Source: Planococcus sp. MER TA 32b (GTDB lineage: Bacteria; Bacillota; Bacilli; Bacillales_A; Planococcaceae). From it: a DNA stretch of 64,000 nt. This document shows positions 24,416-34,284 of this stretch, piece after piece. Location: assembly GCA_023715185.1 (NCBI GenBank), contig JAMCAN010000001.1, positions 1,550,001-1,614,000 on the forward strand, given 5' to 3'. The translations under genes were made by a program, and so were the position numbers. Every line of letters starts with the position of its first letter. Within the stretch, counting starts at the first letter, position 1. The notes under the pieces are model-generated. The model saw nothing but the letters and a program-made list of their open reading frames with translations, was not told where the DNA came from and searched no databases.

Positions 24416-26308
24416 CTAAGCCTGAACTGGCCGCAATTTAAATTCTTTCTTGATTTTATTGTGATTGAAACGCATTAACCGCATCGCGTTCAAGATGACC
24501 AGCAGAACACTTGCTTCATGTATGAACATGCCGGAAGCCAAATGGATGGATCCCATCAGAACACCTGCCAGCAATACTGCAACGGTGCCAACAGCCAGAA
24601 CAGTATTTTGTTTCATGTTCCGGATTGTCGCTTTGGATAAAGAGAAGGCATGGGAGAATTGAAGAAGTTGATCCGCCATCAATACGGCATCCGCTGTTTC
24701 CATTGAAATATCTGTCCCGCCTTCACCCATGGCTATTCCGATATCCGCTGCTGCAATTGCCGGTGCATCGTTGACGCCATCTCCAGCCATGGCCACAATG
24801 TGCCCTTCGGCCTGCAGATTTTGGATGAACTTCACTTTGTCAGCCGGCAGCAGTTCCGGGTGGAATTCATCCAGTCCAAGTGCTGCAGCCACCCGGTCAG
24901 CAGTAAATCGATTGTCTCCTGTCAGCATAATGATCCGCTTAATGCCATTCTTTCTCATTTCAGCGAGTGCAGCTGGTGCATCTTCCCGAATCTGATCGGC
25001 TATGGAAATGATGCCGGCGAGCTTGCTGTCTTTTGAAATGAAAATAGCGGTATTACCCATTTTTTCACGTCCGATAGCATAATCCATTAGTTCAGGAGAG
25101 ATTTCCACATCGTTGGCTTCCATCAATTTACGGTTGCCGATCGCGAGGCAGTGTCCGCCGATTAATGCCATCAAGCCGCTCCCTTTTTTGACTTTGGATT
25201 TTTCAGGTGCTGCCAGTTTGATGCCGCGTATTTCCGCCTCTTTAACAATGGTTTTGCCCAGATGATGTTCTGATACCGTTTCCGCAGAAGCCACCATCTG
25301 CAGCAAATCGTTTTCTGCCAATAGACCTGCTGATTTTATATCAGTCACTTGGGGTTTCCCTTTCGTCAAAGTGCCCGTTTTATCGAATACCAGCGTGTCC
25401 ACTTTTGCAAAGCGGTCCATCACTTCGCCGCCTTTGATGAGGACCCCATTTTTTGCCCCGTTACCGATACCCGCCACACTGGAAACCGGCGCACCGATGA
25501 CCAATGCTCCTGGACAGGCGATAACCAAAAAAGTGATAGCCAGATGGACATCCAACGTCAGAATATAGACCATTATCGACAGGACGACGACTCCCGGGGT
25601 ATAGACTGCTGAGAACCTGTTGAGAAATTTTTCCGTTTTCGTTTTGGAATCCTGTGCTTCTTCCACAAGCTCAATAATTTTCGCAAATACCGTGTCGTCA
25701 CCGATTTTATCAGCCAGTACTTCGATATAACCTGATTCGATCATTGTTCCACTGTAGACTATATCACCTTTCTTCTTTGAGGCAGGCACTGATTCACCGG
25801 TGATGACCGCTTCAACCAGCAATGCCTGTCCGCTAATAATTGTTCCGTCCACCGGAATTTTACCGCCGGTTCGGATGATTACCCGGTCCCCTGTGACCAC
25901 TTCTTCAACCGGTATGGTGATATTTATCCCTTCCCGGATAATCGTGGCTTCTCCAGGTGTCAAATCAATCAGATTCTTCAAAGATGATCTTGTTTTTTCC
26001 AATGTCCGTGCTTCCAGATAATCACCGAACAGGAATAAAAATGTGACAACCGCTGATTCTGTGTATTCACCGATAACCAGTGCGCCGACAACCGCGATAG
26101 TGACCAGCATCTCGATACTGAATGCTTTCATCCGTATTGCTTGAAGCGCTTTTAACCCGATTGGTATGCCGGCAATGACCGTCACAGCGATCAGTGTCAG
26201 CTGCTGAAGTTCAATTAACGCCATACCATTGAAAAACAAAGCGAAAATAAGTAGTATTCCTGCCAGGAAAGTGATTTTCTTTTTATTCTGATGGATCAAA
26301 CCCGCCAT
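24416..26308 (-). CDS. P1B-type heavy-metal-transporting ATPase
   Basis: A 630-residue pump. It has TM helices at residues 14-95, a TGES actuator loop (VITGESVPASK), a membrane metal motif reading CPGAL where most relatives have CPCAL, the phosphorylation motif FDKTGTLTKG, an HP motif (EHHLGKTIV) and the hinge GDGVNDAPAIAAADIGIAMG. No N-terminal metal-binding domain is present; the following gene supplies one. The CPG variant makes ion prediction unsafe. It forms an operon with the HMA gene. Confidence 0.88.
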   Translation of the reverse strand: MAGLIHQNKKKITFLAGILLIFALFFNGMALIELQQLTLIAVTVIAGIPIGLKALQAIRMKAFSIEMLVTIAVVGALVIGEYTESAVVTFLFLFGDYLEARTLEKTRSSLKNLIDLTPGEATIIREGINITIPVEEVVTGDRVIIRTGGKIPVDGTIISGQALLVEAVITGESVPASKKKGDIVYSGTMIESGYIEVLADKIGDDTVFAKIIELVEEAQDSKTKTEKFLNRFSAVYTPGVVVLSIMVYILTLDVHLAITFLVIACPGALVIGAPVSSVAGIGNGAKNGVLIKGGEVMDRFAKVDTLVFDKTGTLTKGKPQVTDIKSAGLLAENDLLQMVASAETVSEHHLGKTIVKEAEIRGIKLAAPEKSKVKKGSGLMALIGGHCLAIGNRKLMEANDVEISPELMDYAIGREKMGNTAIFISKDSKLAGIISIADQIREDAPAALAEMRKNGIKRIIMLTGDNRFTADRVAAALGLDEFHPELLPADKVKFIQNLQAEGHIVAMAGDGVNDAPAIAAADIGIAMGEGGTDISMETADAVLMADQLLQFSHAFSLSKATIRNMKQNTVLAVGTVAVLLAGVLMGSIHLASGMFIHEASVLLVILNAMRLMRFNHNKIKKEFKLRPVQA

Positions 26309-26393
26309 TTTCCTTCAACTCCTTGTTCCTGTACTCTTTCTATCCCAATCATAGGTGAAGGAGCCAAGGAACAAATTGACCGGTATCAAGATG

Positions 26394-26437
26394 GTAAAAA
26401 AATTCCCCGGTTACTGAAAATACTCAGTCACAGGGGA
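26394..26437 (-). terminator. Terminator of the molybdopterin operon
   Basis: TTCCCC-GGTTACTGA and TCAGTCACA-GGGGAA form an imperfect stem; on the - strand a run of seven T follows. It lies about 30 bp after moaA. Confidence 0.7.
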
Positions 26438-26465
26438 AGTGATAAGGAATTGACTTAATGGAGGT

Positions 26466-27482
26466 CTATCCACCAATATACGACATTCCAATTTTATTGC
26501 GGTTTTTTGCCGTTTGTTCTGTCCGCTCATCGGAATAGCGGTCAGCTCGGCCAGCCCATACATTGCTGACAGCTTCCAATAGCGAAGCATCATCCATACC
26601 GCTCCGGATCAATTCCCTGATATCATAGCCCTGAACAGCAAAGAGGCATGTATAGAATTTTCCATCTGATGACAGGCGCGCCCGTGTGCACGATGAACAA
26701 AATGATTCTGAAACAGAAGTGATAAAGCCGACCTGCGAGTCACTGTCTTTGTACTGGTAACGCTTCGCCACTTCTCCGTAGTAATCTTCATCAATTGCTT
26801 CCAGCCCATATTCGGATTGGAGTAATTCAAGAATTTCTTTCTTCGTAACGACTTTCTTGAAACTCCAGCCGTTATCGTTTCCGACATCCATGAATTCAAT
26901 GAACCGGAGTGTGATGCCTTTCTTTTTGAAATACGCGGCCATCGGTAATATTTCCTGCTCGTTCACATCTTTTTGGACGACCATATTCACTTTGATTTCA
27001 AATCCCAGCTCTTTTGCAAAATCGATATTTTCCAGGATCGGCGCCGGACTCACTCCTCTGCCGTTCAGTTTGCCGAATAATTCCGCGTCCAAAGCATCCA
27101 GGCTGATATTGAGCCTTCTAAGCCCCGCTTCGTAAAGAGCAGCTCCCTGTTGTTTCAAAAACAGCCCATTGGTGGTCAGACCGATATCTTCCACACCTTC
27201 TACAGACAGGATTTTTTTTATGAGTTCCGGCAAGCCCCGACGCATTAACGGTTCGCCGCCGGTCAGCCTGATTTTTTTGACCCCCATTGATACGAAAACT
27301 TTGGTCAGCCGGTGAATTTCTTCAAATGACAGCAATTCCTGCCTTGGCAGAAATGCATAATCATCACCGAATACCTCTTTTGGCATGCAATAAGAACACC
27401 GGAAATTGCAGCGGTCGGTGACAGAAATCCGTAAATCGCGTATCGGCCGGCCCAGTCGGTCTTTCAATGGTTGTCCTACCAT
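26466..27482 (-). CDS. moaA: GTP 3',8-cyclase MoaA
   Basis: A 338-residue radical SAM enzyme for the first step of molybdenum cofactor synthesis (GTP to 3',8-cyclo-GTP). The SAM cluster is CNFRCSYC (Cys25, 29, 32). The second cluster is formed by CSSCTRARL plus a later Cys in FYTC, and the essential C-terminal GG is present. GGGAGG precedes ATG 27482. It is the last gene of the - strand run moeA-mobB-moaE-moaD-mobA-moaA. Confidence 0.96.
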   Translation of the reverse strand: MVGQPLKDRLGRPIRDLRISVTDRCNFRCSYCMPKEVFGDDYAFLPRQELLSFEEIHRLTKVFVSMGVKKIRLTGGEPLMRRGLPELIKKILSVEGVEDIGLTTNGLFLKQQGAALYEAGLRRLNISLDALDAELFGKLNGRGVSPAPILENIDFAKELGFEIKVNMVVQKDVNEQEILPMAAYFKKKGITLRFIEFMDVGNDNGWSFKKVVTKKEILELLQSEYGLEAIDEDYYGEVAKRYQYKDSDSQVGFITSVSESFCSSCTRARLSSDGKFYTCLFAVQGYDIRELIRSGMDDASLLEAVSNVWAGRADRYSDERTEQTAKNRNKIGMSYIGG

Positions 27483-27498
27483 GTTAACGCCTCCCTTT

Positions 27499-28059
27499 CT
27501 ATAAACTATTTCTATTTATATTGCGGAATTTATCTTTGTTCGGATGAATCAACCAGTGGTCTATCCATGTGGTTTCCAAACTGTGAAGAAAATCGAATAC
27601 GCTTAATTTTTCATCGCCGATTGCCTGTTCGAGTTCTTCTGCAAAATTGCCAGCCCATATACTGAACAAAGGAATTTTCTCATCTTCGGTTTTAACAGCT
27701 GTCACCTGCGCCTTGCTGTGCACCAATTTCAACAATTCCCTTGTTTCGGCAGGTCCGATAAACGGCATGTCACAAGGAAGAACCATGTACCGATCGGCTC
27801 TCTTTAATTTCATTGCTGTGGAAATTCCAGCCAGTGGCCCTTTGCCGGAAACAGCGACATGATCTGTCGCCACTTCCAGTTCCGGCGGAAACAGCTGCAC
27901 CAATTCTTTCCTGGTGACAATCACCACTTCATCACAAACCGCTGAAAGTGCCTGATGCACTTTTTCATAGAAATAGTCATCGCCGATTTTGGCAAATGCT
28001 TTCGGTGAACCGAAACGACGGGACAATCCTCCAGCGAGCAGGATACCGACTGTCTTCAT
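27499..28059 (-). CDS. mobA: Molybdenum cofactor guanylyltransferase MobA
   Basis: A 186-residue protein that adds GMP to molybdopterin to give the MGD form used by NarG. The nucleotide-binding motif [19 protein letters not shown] is at the start, and LPCDMPFIG follows near residue 95. ATG at 28059 overlaps the moaD stop by ATGA; a longer frame upstream is only the shadow of moaD. Confidence 0.93.
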   Translation of the reverse strand: MKTVGILLAGGLSRRFGSPKAFAKIGDDYFYEKVHQALSAVCDEVVIVTRKELVQLFPPELEVATDHVAVSGKGPLAGISTAMKLKRADRYMVLPCDMPFIGPAETRELLKLVHSKAQVTAVKTEDEKIPLFSIWAGNFAEELEQAIGDEKLSVFDFLHSLETTWIDHWLIHPNKDKFRNINRNSL

Positions 28060-28289
28060 CCGCCGCTGACAGGCGGTATCAGCGCAACCGCGTCGCCTTC
28101 TGATAAGATGTCTGTCTGCAGAGCATATTCTTCGTTCACCGCAAATTGCAGCGAATTTCCCTGCATTTGCGGATACTTTTGAATGAGCCGTTCTTTCAGT
28201 TGTCCGACTGTCACGCCTGCCCAATCGAAATTTTCTTTATGGGTTCCAGTCATTTCCCGAATACCGGCAAAATAATGGACAGTTATCAT
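28056..28289 (-). CDS. moaD: Molybdopterin synthase sulfur carrier MoaD
   Basis: A 77-residue ubiquitin-like protein ending in the required GG, whose C-terminus is adenylated by MoeB and thiocarboxylated. ATG at 28289 follows AAGGAG and overlaps the moaE stop by ATGA. The protein pairs with MoaE to put dithiolene sulfur into cPMP. Confidence 0.95.
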   Translation of the reverse strand: MITVHYFAGIREMTGTHKENFDWAGVTVGQLKERLIQKYPQMQGNSLQFAVNEEYALQTDILSEGDAVALIPPVSGG

Positions 28290-28726
28290 CTTAATTCTCC
28301 TTCCGGCTTTTTCTTTTGATCCCCGATCCATTGTTCCCCGTCGTTCCAAATCTCTTTTTTCCATATCGGAACGATCTCCTTGATCCGTTCTATTGCGTAT
28401 TCATTTGCTTCATATGCTGTTTTTCTGTGCGGAGAGGAAACGGCGATCACCACCGCGATATCACTTATTTGAAGTTCACCGATGCGATGTGCAATAGCAG
28501 CTCTGGTGCCTTCCCACTGTTCTTCGATTTCCTGGCCGATCTGAGCCAGTTTCTTCTCTGCCATGGGCACATAAGCCTCATACGCCAGGAAGACCGTCTG
28601 GACCCCTTTTGTCCATTCGCGTACATGGCCGGTAAAAAGCGTCACTGCTCCAGCTTCGGGGCGCAATACATAATCCGCATATAATTGTGGATTGATCGGT
28701 TCTGTTACGATACTAAAAGGTTTCAT
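28286..28726 (-). CDS. moaE: Molybdopterin synthase catalytic subunit MoaE
   Basis: A 146-residue large subunit. Typical runs are GAVTLFTGHVREWTKG, LAYEAYVPMAEKKL, IAHRIGELQISDIAV and VSSPHRKTAYEANEYAIERI, ending in PIWKKE (catalytic Lys). ATG at 28726 overlaps the mobB stop by ATGA. Spacing in this operon is tight throughout, implying translational coupling. Confidence 0.95.
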   Translation of the reverse strand: MKPFSIVTEPINPQLYADYVLRPEAGAVTLFTGHVREWTKGVQTVFLAYEAYVPMAEKKLAQIGQEIEEQWEGTRAAIAHRIGELQISDIAVVIAVSSPHRKTAYEANEYAIERIKEIVPIWKKEIWNDGEQWIGDQKKKPEGELR

Positions 28727-29235
28727 CTGTTTTCCCCTTCCATCCACTGGATAAAGAAATTATCGATTTCTTTTTCATTATCCAATTCAACTGATTTGAT
28801 CTTTTCCAACATGACGCCTTTATGGACGATGACCAGTTCGATTTTTGATAATTTCTGCAGTTCCTGCCAGTCATCAACGTTTCGCACAAGAACAACTTTG
28901 GGAAAGTCCGCTTTTTTGAACCCTTCGATTAAAATCAGATCGGGTTCAGCCAGCTGCGATAACCGGATGAACTTCTGCAGCTCAGCCTGTTTTGTTTGAA
29001 GGTGCAGCTGGACGACGCCATTTCCATAAGCCAGTGAACTGGCTGCGCCTTTTTCAAAAAACCGCATACTGTCTGTGCCATGTTCAGGCATTTCCAAATC
29101 GCCGCCATGGCCATGATGTTTTATTGTGGATACTTGTTTATTGGATTTGAGTGCGGTTTCCATGAAACGGGTAAGCAATGTCGTTTTTCCGCTGCTTTTG
29201 AAACCAACAATCTGGAGTATCTTTATAGTTTCCAT
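28723..29235 (-). CDS. mobB: Molybdopterin-guanine dinucleotide protein MobB
   Basis: A 170-residue GTP-binding adaptor. The P-loop is GFKSSGKTTLL near residue 11, KHHGHGG follows near 39, and LILIEGFKKADFPKVVLVR is typical. It assists MobA in MGD formation. Its 5' end overlaps moeA by 13 bp. Confidence 0.93.
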   Translation of the reverse strand: METIKILQIVGFKSSGKTTLLTRFMETALKSNKQVSTIKHHGHGGDLEMPEHGTDSMRFFEKGAASSLAYGNGVVQLHLQTKQAELQKFIRLSQLAEPDLILIEGFKKADFPKVVLVRNVDDWQELQKLSKIELVIVHKGVMLEKIKSVELDNEKEIDNFFIQWMEGENR

Positions 29236-30467
29236 AATGCGCTGCCTTCTTCCATGCCGAGCAACAGCACATCCACGATATCCCCTTTTTCGAATCCCCT
29301 GGTGCCGCCTGGCAAGACGATTAATGCATTGCCTTTAGCGATGGACGCAACCGCATTCGACTTATTGAACCCTGCTGGTTTGATAAATTCACCATCATAG
29401 ACTGCACGGATAAAACGGGTAAACGGATTGGCTTTTGTGAAATCCTCAGCAAGTTTTGCCTTAGTATGCGGCAAATACCTTTTTTTCGCTCCCCTCATTT
29501 TTAATAGGGCCGGACGGACAAATAATTCAAATCCCGTAAAGCAGGCTGACGGATTGCCGGAAAGGCCAAATAAGTATTTGCCGTCTGCCACTGCTACAGT
29601 AGTGACACTGCCCGGACGCATGGCCACTTTATTGAATAGCACCTCTGCTCCGAGCCGTTCATAAATCGCCGGCAGGAAATCAAAATCTCCCACGGAAACG
29701 CCGCCTGTTGTAATCAGGCAGTCCGTTTCTGCTGCCGCTTTTTTGACAATCGTGAAGCTTTGATCCAGGTCATCCATTGAAAGTCCATACATTTTGCAGC
29801 CGAGGCCCATTCTGGCAAGTTGCGCTGCAATCATTGGCCCATTGCTGTTGCGGATTTTCCCGGGTGCGAGTGGTTCCGAGACATCCAATAACTCTGTGCC
29901 GGTAGACAGAATGCCGACCACTGGCTGTTTGGCGACTTGCACTTGCGCATAGCCGAAAGTTGCCAGCAAGGCCACTGTGCCGGGATGGATCAGGTGGCCG
30001 CTTTCAATGACCACTTCTCCCTGCTGGACATCTTCCCCTTTCAGGGATACGTTCTCAAGCTTTTCAAATGGCTTGCGAATGGTAAAAGAGTCCGTTGATT
30101 CGACCGTCTGTTCAAACATGACAACCGCATCCGCATTTTTTGGCAACGGTGCTCCCGTCATGATCCGGACGGCTTGATTTCCGCTTAAGACCTCTGCTGA
30201 AACTTTTCCCGCTCCGATATGATCCACTATTTCAAACCGGATCCGGTTGTCACCGGAAGCTTCCCAAGAACTGCCGGAAATGATGGCAAACCCGTCATAA
30301 GGCGAACGGTCAAAGGGCGGCACTGCATGTCGTGCGACAATCGGTTCAGCAAGTATCCTGTTGTAGCTGTGTTCCAGTGACACTGTTTCAGCACCGATTG
30401 AATGTGCATGTTCCATCACTTTTTGAACAGCTTCTGAGACTGGAATCGGTTTACGATGTTCGATCAA
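29223..30467 (-). CDS. moeA: Molybdopterin molybdenumtransferase MoeA
   Basis: A 414-residue enzyme that inserts molybdate into adenylated molybdopterin. Marks are [13 protein letters not shown] near residue 50, [32 protein letters not shown] and [18 protein letters not shown]. The start is TTG at 30467, nine bases after GGAG. It begins the - strand Mo-cofactor operon and faces moaC across only 64 bp. Confidence 0.95.
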   Translation of the reverse strand: MIEHRKPIPVSEAVQKVMEHAHSIGAETVSLEHSYNRILAEPIVARHAVPPFDRSPYDGFAIISGSSWEASGDNRIRFEIVDHIGAGKVSAEVLSGNQAVRIMTGAPLPKNADAVVMFEQTVESTDSFTIRKPFEKLENVSLKGEDVQQGEVVIESGHLIHPGTVALLATFGYAQVQVAKQPVVGILSTGTELLDVSEPLAPGKIRNSNGPMIAAQLARMGLGCKMYGLSMDDLDQSFTIVKKAAAETDCLITTGGVSVGDFDFLPAIYERLGAEVLFNKVAMRPGSVTTVAVADGKYLFGLSGNPSACFTGFELFVRPALLKMRGAKKRYLPHTKAKLAEDFTKANPFTRFIRAVYDGEFIKPAGFNKSNAVASIAKGNALIVLPGGTRGFEKGDIVDVLLLGMEEGSALWKL

Positions 30468-30531
30468 TAGTATCTACTCCCCGTTTAATCCTGATATACT
30501 GAATCCATATGAATTTGAAAGGATGATCCGA

Positions 30532-31020
30532 ATGTCTGAACTGACACATTTCAATGAACAAGGCCGCGCGAAGATGGTCGACGTATCTGATAAAAATGAA
30601 ACGGTGCGTACTGCCCGCGCAGCTTCTGCGATATTGATCAACGAAGCGATTTACCAGCAGATCAAAGACGGCACCAATAAAAAAGGGGATGTCTTTGCGG
30701 TCGCGCAAGTTGCTGGCATCATGGCTGCCAAAAATACCGCCCAAATCATTCCTATGTGCCATCCTTTAGCTTTGAGCGGCGTTGACATCCAATTCGAATG
30801 GAATGTCGATGAAGAGAATGGCCATTATGAAATTCATATCACTGCCGCCGTAAAAACGAAAGGTCCCACCGGAGTCGAAATGGAAGCTCTGACAGCGGCA
30901 TCCGCTGCAGCATTGACCATTTATGATATGTGTAAAGCAGCCGGCAAGGAAATGGTGATCGGCCCTACGCTGCTGCTGACAAAAACCGGCGGTAAGTCAG
31001 GCAACTATGAACGCGGATGA
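30532..31020 (+). CDS. moaC: Cyclic pyranopterin monophosphate synthase MoaC
   Basis: A 162-residue enzyme that turns 3',8-cyclo-GTP into cPMP. Family runs are [31 protein letters not shown] and [21 protein letters not shown] at 30532 is preferred over 30523 because AAAGGA lies eight bases ahead. It is the only Mo-cofactor gene here on +. Its 3' end overlaps the convergent moaB by 16 bp. Confidence 0.95.
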   Translation: MSELTHFNEQGRAKMVDVSDKNETVRTARAASAILINEAIYQQIKDGTNKKGDVFAVAQVAGIMAAKNTAQIIPMCHPLALSGVDIQFEWNVDEENGHYEIHITAAVKTKGPTGVEMEALTAASAAALTIYDMCKAAGKEMVIGPTLLLTKTGGKSGNYERG

Positions 31021-31523
31021 ACATGCTTCTTTAATTCATAGATTAGGTGGTGGAGTTCCGGCAAGATCAGCCGCTCCATCCCTAATCGTACTGCTCCGCG
31101 AGAACCCGGCAGGATAAAAATGGCTTTGTCTGAAGCCGTTCCTGCCGAAGCGCGGGTGAGCATGGCCCTTGTGCCGATGTCTTCAGTGAAACTCAGGTGC
31201 CTGAATAATTCCCCGAATCCCTGAATCTCCTTTTCATAGAACGGTTCGATCGATTCGATCGAATTATCCCTTTTGGCGATTCCTGTACCGCCTGTAATGA
31301 TGATGGCATCGATGGATTCTTCCTCCAGCCATTTTTTTAGTGTTCCTCGAATATCCACCACTTCGTCTTTGACGATCTGATAATCCACCACGTCCATATC
31401 TTTCTGGTCCGACACTAATTTCCTTATCAATTCGCCGCTATGGTCAGTTTCCGTTGTGCGGGTATCACTTACAGTCAATACGGCAATGCTGACACCGCCG
31501 ATTATATTGAATTGTTCAGACAT
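31005..31523 (-). CDS. moaB: Molybdopterin adenylyltransferase, MoaB/MogA family
   Basis: A 172-residue protein that adenylates molybdopterin before metal insertion. The motif [17 protein letters not shown] (GGTG loop) and [20 protein letters not shown] are diagnostic. GAAGGGGG precedes ATG 31523. It follows moeB on the - strand and converges on moaC with a 16-bp overlap. Confidence 0.94.
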   Translation of the reverse strand: MSEQFNIIGGVSIAVLTVSDTRTTETDHSGELIRKLVSDQKDMDVVDYQIVKDEVVDIRGTLKKWLEEESIDAIIITGGTGIAKRDNSIESIEPFYEKEIQGFGELFRHLSFTEDIGTRAMLTRASAGTASDKAIFILPGSRGAVRLGMERLILPELHHLIYELKKHVHPRS

Positions 31524-31541
31524 GTCTTTCCCCCTTCAGCA

Positions 31542-32561
31542 TCAACCGAATAATTGATGAAAGAATTTCTGCCCCTCCGTTTTGTTCCGCATGCCGTGAA
31601 TGAGAATACGGCCATCCGCAAATACTACGGCCCTTTTCCCATAAACTTTCATCTCGACAAAGTAAGGAGTGGACCTAACCTGCGCTTTCAACTTTCCACC
31701 TACTTCCAACGCATCCGCCATTCCAAATTTCCTGTTCGGATTCGGCAGGAATTGCACCGCCTCCCTGCCGCAAAGCACCGCAATTGTTCCACCCGAAGCA
31801 GATTGCAGCGCGGGATAGATCGGTCGGCTACCGCAAGTTTCACAGTTAGCATTTTTAATGCGGCTGATGCCCAGATCATGGACGTTGTTGTCCCATAGAT
31901 TGAAATGATGCATTTTGCTTCTCATCGCCGCTTTATTGCCGCTTAACCACTTTAAAGCTTCCGTGCATTGCAGCGCTGCTGTGACTTGAACTGCCGATGG
32001 GATGATTCCCGCTGTATCACAGGTTTCGTTAAGAGACGGCAGTACTGGCATCAGACACCGGAAACACGCTGAATTGCCCGGGACGAATGGGAAAATGACA
32101 CCTGAACTTCCCACACAGGCACCGTATATCCAAGGGATATCATATTTTGCCGCTGCATCATTGATCACAAGGCGGGTTTCAAAATTATCCGTGGCATCCA
32201 GGATCAAATCGCTGGATTGCGCCAGCTTTTCCATCAATGCACCGTCAAGATGCTGCAAGTAAGTTGTAAGTCGCATATCGCTTCTGATAGCTGTTAATCG
32301 AATTTTCGCTGCCTCAACTTTTGGTGTCATCTCTTCTGCATCTTTTTCGGTAAACAGCTGTTGGCGCTGTAAATTGGAAAGTTCCACATAATCACGGTCG
32401 ACCAGATGGATTTCACCAACCCCGGCCCTCGTCATGGTTTCAGCAATTGCGGAACCCAAAGCTCCGCAGCCGACAATCGTCACGACTGACTGGCACAGGT
32501 TCTTTTGTCCTTCCTTGCCGATCGGCTTGAACAGTTCCTGTCTTGAATAACGGCCATCCAT
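31542..32561 (-). CDS. moeB: MoaD-activating adenylyltransferase MoeB/ThiF
   Basis: A 339-residue E1-like enzyme. The ATP site is VGCGALGSAIAETMTRAGVG with LVDRDYVELSNLQRQQLF; zinc cysteines are CFRC and CETC. It adenylates the MoaD C-terminus. A C-terminal extension of about 90 residues has no catalytic rhodanese cysteine loop and looks degenerate. AGGGGG precedes ATG 32561. It is transcribed after narK. Confidence 0.93.
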   Translation of the reverse strand: MDGRYSRQELFKPIGKEGQKNLCQSVVTIVGCGALGSAIAETMTRAGVGEIHLVDRDYVELSNLQRQQLFTEKDAEEMTPKVEAAKIRLTAIRSDMRLTTYLQHLDGALMEKLAQSSDLILDATDNFETRLVINDAAAKYDIPWIYGACVGSSGVIFPFVPGNSACFRCLMPVLPSLNETCDTAGIIPSAVQVTAALQCTEALKWLSGNKAAMRSKMHHFNLWDNNVHDLGISRIKNANCETCGSRPIYPALQSASGGTIAVLCGREAVQFLPNPNRKFGMADALEVGGKLKAQVRSTPYFVEMKVYGKRAVVFADGRILIHGMRNKTEGQKFFHQLFG

Positions 32562-32594
32562 CGGGATACCCCCTATCGGTTATTTGTTATTTAT

Positions 32595-34118
32595 TCATTG
32601 GAAGACCGAGGTATGCTGTTTCTTCTTATATTCGGAAGTAATATCCGTAAAAGTCCCGACATATCGAACCACTTCTCCGGTATCATCTTTTACCGCACTG
32701 ATATTCAACCATTGCAGATATTCTTCCCCATTTTTCCTTTTGTTCCAAATTTCACCTTGCCACATGCCTCTCTCTTTTATCTCCTGCCACATCTGCTGGT
32801 AAAACTCTTTTGATTGCCGCCCTGATTTCATGATGCTCGGGTTTTCCCCTATGACATCCTCTTTCTCGAAGCCGGAAAGCTCTGTGAATGCAGGGTTTAC
32901 CGTTCTGATCTTCCCGGATATATCGGTAACCAAAATTCCTTGGCCAGTGGAATTGAACACTTCACCAGCCAGCTGCAGACGCTCTTGGTAATACAGCCAG
33001 ACAACAAGAATCAGGCTGGCTAACGCTACTTGCGACAGCAGCATGAAACCGATGGAATATTGGCCAGTGACTGAAAAAATAATCGAAAGCATGATTGGCG
33101 GGAAAAATCCGCCCAGGCCGCCCATCATGGAGACGATACCATTGACGATGCCTGCCTGTTTATTGAAATAGAAAGGAACGAGTTTAAAGATGACCCCGTT
33201 CCCGATACCCGCGCTAACGGCAATCGCAATACTGCCTACAGTGTATAAACCGATGGATGGCGAGAAAGCCAGTACAATTGCGGCGATCGTGTAGATAAAA
33301 AACGTACCCATCAATAGAAGCAATGGCTGCAATTTATCCGCCAGCCAGCCCCCAACAGGACGCAGGAATGTCGCTACGGCGATGAATCCGGCTGTCCGCA
33401 TGCCTGCGTCCACTTTTTCGAGACCGAAATTGTTGACGAGGAAGTTCGGCAAATAAATCGTGAACGCGACAAAAGAACCGAACGTAATGAAATAGAACAA
33501 TGAAAAGAACCAAAGCTTTTCGTTTTTATAGACGCCTTTAATCTGCTCAAAAATAGGGGTTTTCACTTTTGCTTCGTGACGATCCCCGAAGAAGAAATTC
33601 AGTAATGCAAATATCAGTAAAAGGATCAAATACAATTTGATGGTTGCCGACCAGCCGATTTGAGTAGCAATCAGCGGTGCCGAAAAAGTGGTGATGGCGG
33701 TACCGATATTTCCCGCGCCATATATACCGTTTACGAGACCATGTTTTTCTTTCGGATAATATTTCGGCAAGGAAGTTACTCCTACAGAGAAAACCGCTCC
33801 ACCGATACCCAGAAATAAACCACCTATAATCAGATCAGTAAAAGTGGATGCTTCACTTAAGTAAAACACCGGAAACAGCAATAGGATGAAACTGAGCAGG
33901 AAAATGATCCTTGCTCCGAATACGTTGGCATAATAGCCGAGCGGAATCCGTAAAATAGATCCCAGAACAACCGGGACTGCTGTAACGATAGCCAAGCGTT
34001 CCGGTGGAATTGTAATATCTTCGCTGATAAATGGGATAAGTGAGGATATGATAACCCACACCATGAATCCGACTACTAAGTTCATCGTTTGTAACGGCAA
34101 CTGCACTTTCTTGATCAT
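32595..34118 (-). CDS. narK: NarK-type nitrate/nitrite transporter fused to a C-terminal PAS domain
   Basis: A 507-residue protein. Residues 1-390 are a 12-TM major facilitator of the NarK group, with the two nitrate-signature segments LVNGIYGAGNIGTA and AGIVNGIVSMMGGLGGFFPP. After the last helix (LILVVWLYYQERL) comes a full PAS-PAC domain of about 110 residues: AGEVFNSTGQGILVTDISGK, TELSGFEKEDVIGENPSIMK, GEIWNKRKNGEEYLQWL and YVGTFTDIT. ATG at 34118 follows AAAAGGTG. Ordinary NarK proteins end at the helix; the sensory tail is unusual and may tune transport to redox or flavin state. Two NreC-type boxes lie upstream. moeB and moaB follow. Confidence 0.93.
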   Translation of the reverse strand: MIKKVQLPLQTMNLVVGFMVWVIISSLIPFISEDITIPPERLAIVTAVPVVLGSILRIPLGYYANVFGARIIFLLSFILLLFPVFYLSEASTFTDLIIGGLFLGIGGAVFSVGVTSLPKYYPKEKHGLVNGIYGAGNIGTAITTFSAPLIATQIGWSATIKLYLILLLIFALLNFFFGDRHEAKVKTPIFEQIKGVYKNEKLWFFSLFYFITFGSFVAFTIYLPNFLVNNFGLEKVDAGMRTAGFIAVATFLRPVGGWLADKLQPLLLLMGTFFIYTIAAIVLAFSPSIGLYTVGSIAIAVSAGIGNGVIFKLVPFYFNKQAGIVNGIVSMMGGLGGFFPPIMLSIIFSVTGQYSIGFMLLSQVALASLILVVWLYYQERLQLAGEVFNSTGQGILVTDISGKIRTVNPAFTELSGFEKEDVIGENPSIMKSGRQSKEFYQQMWQEIKERGMWQGEIWNKRKNGEEYLQWLNISAVKDDTGEVVRYVGTFTDITSEYKKKQHTSVFQ

Positions 34119-34208
34119 CCAAATCACCTTTTCTGCAATAATTTTCTTTACGAGTTCAATCATCGATTCCCTAATCCCATTGTATCGCTAGTCATACCGC
34201 TTATTAAT

Positions 34209-34243
34209 AAGGGAGTCCCCTTGCAGTCTGAGGGGAAACCCTA
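34209..34243 (-). promoter_or_regulatory. Two NreC-type boxes upstream of narK
   Basis: AAGGG-AGTC-CCCTT (34209-34222) and GAGGG-GAAA-CCCTA (34230-34243) fit the staphylococcal NreC pattern TAGGG-N4-CCCTA. Their centres are 21 bp apart, about 97 and 118 bp before the narK start. A TACAAT -10 element on the - strand (34179-34184) has its centre 34 bp from the nearer box. Confidence 0.7.
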
Positions 34244-34252
34244 AAAAAAGAC

Positions 34253-34284
34253 AAAACAAAAAACCGCTTCCCGGGAAGCGGTTT
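34253..34284 (-). terminator. Terminator after the nar-nre-hemerythrin operon
   Basis: AAACCGCTTCCC and GGGAAGCGGTTT form a perfect palindrome starting at the hemerythrin stop; on the - strand TTTTGTTTTG follows. Confidence 0.75.
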
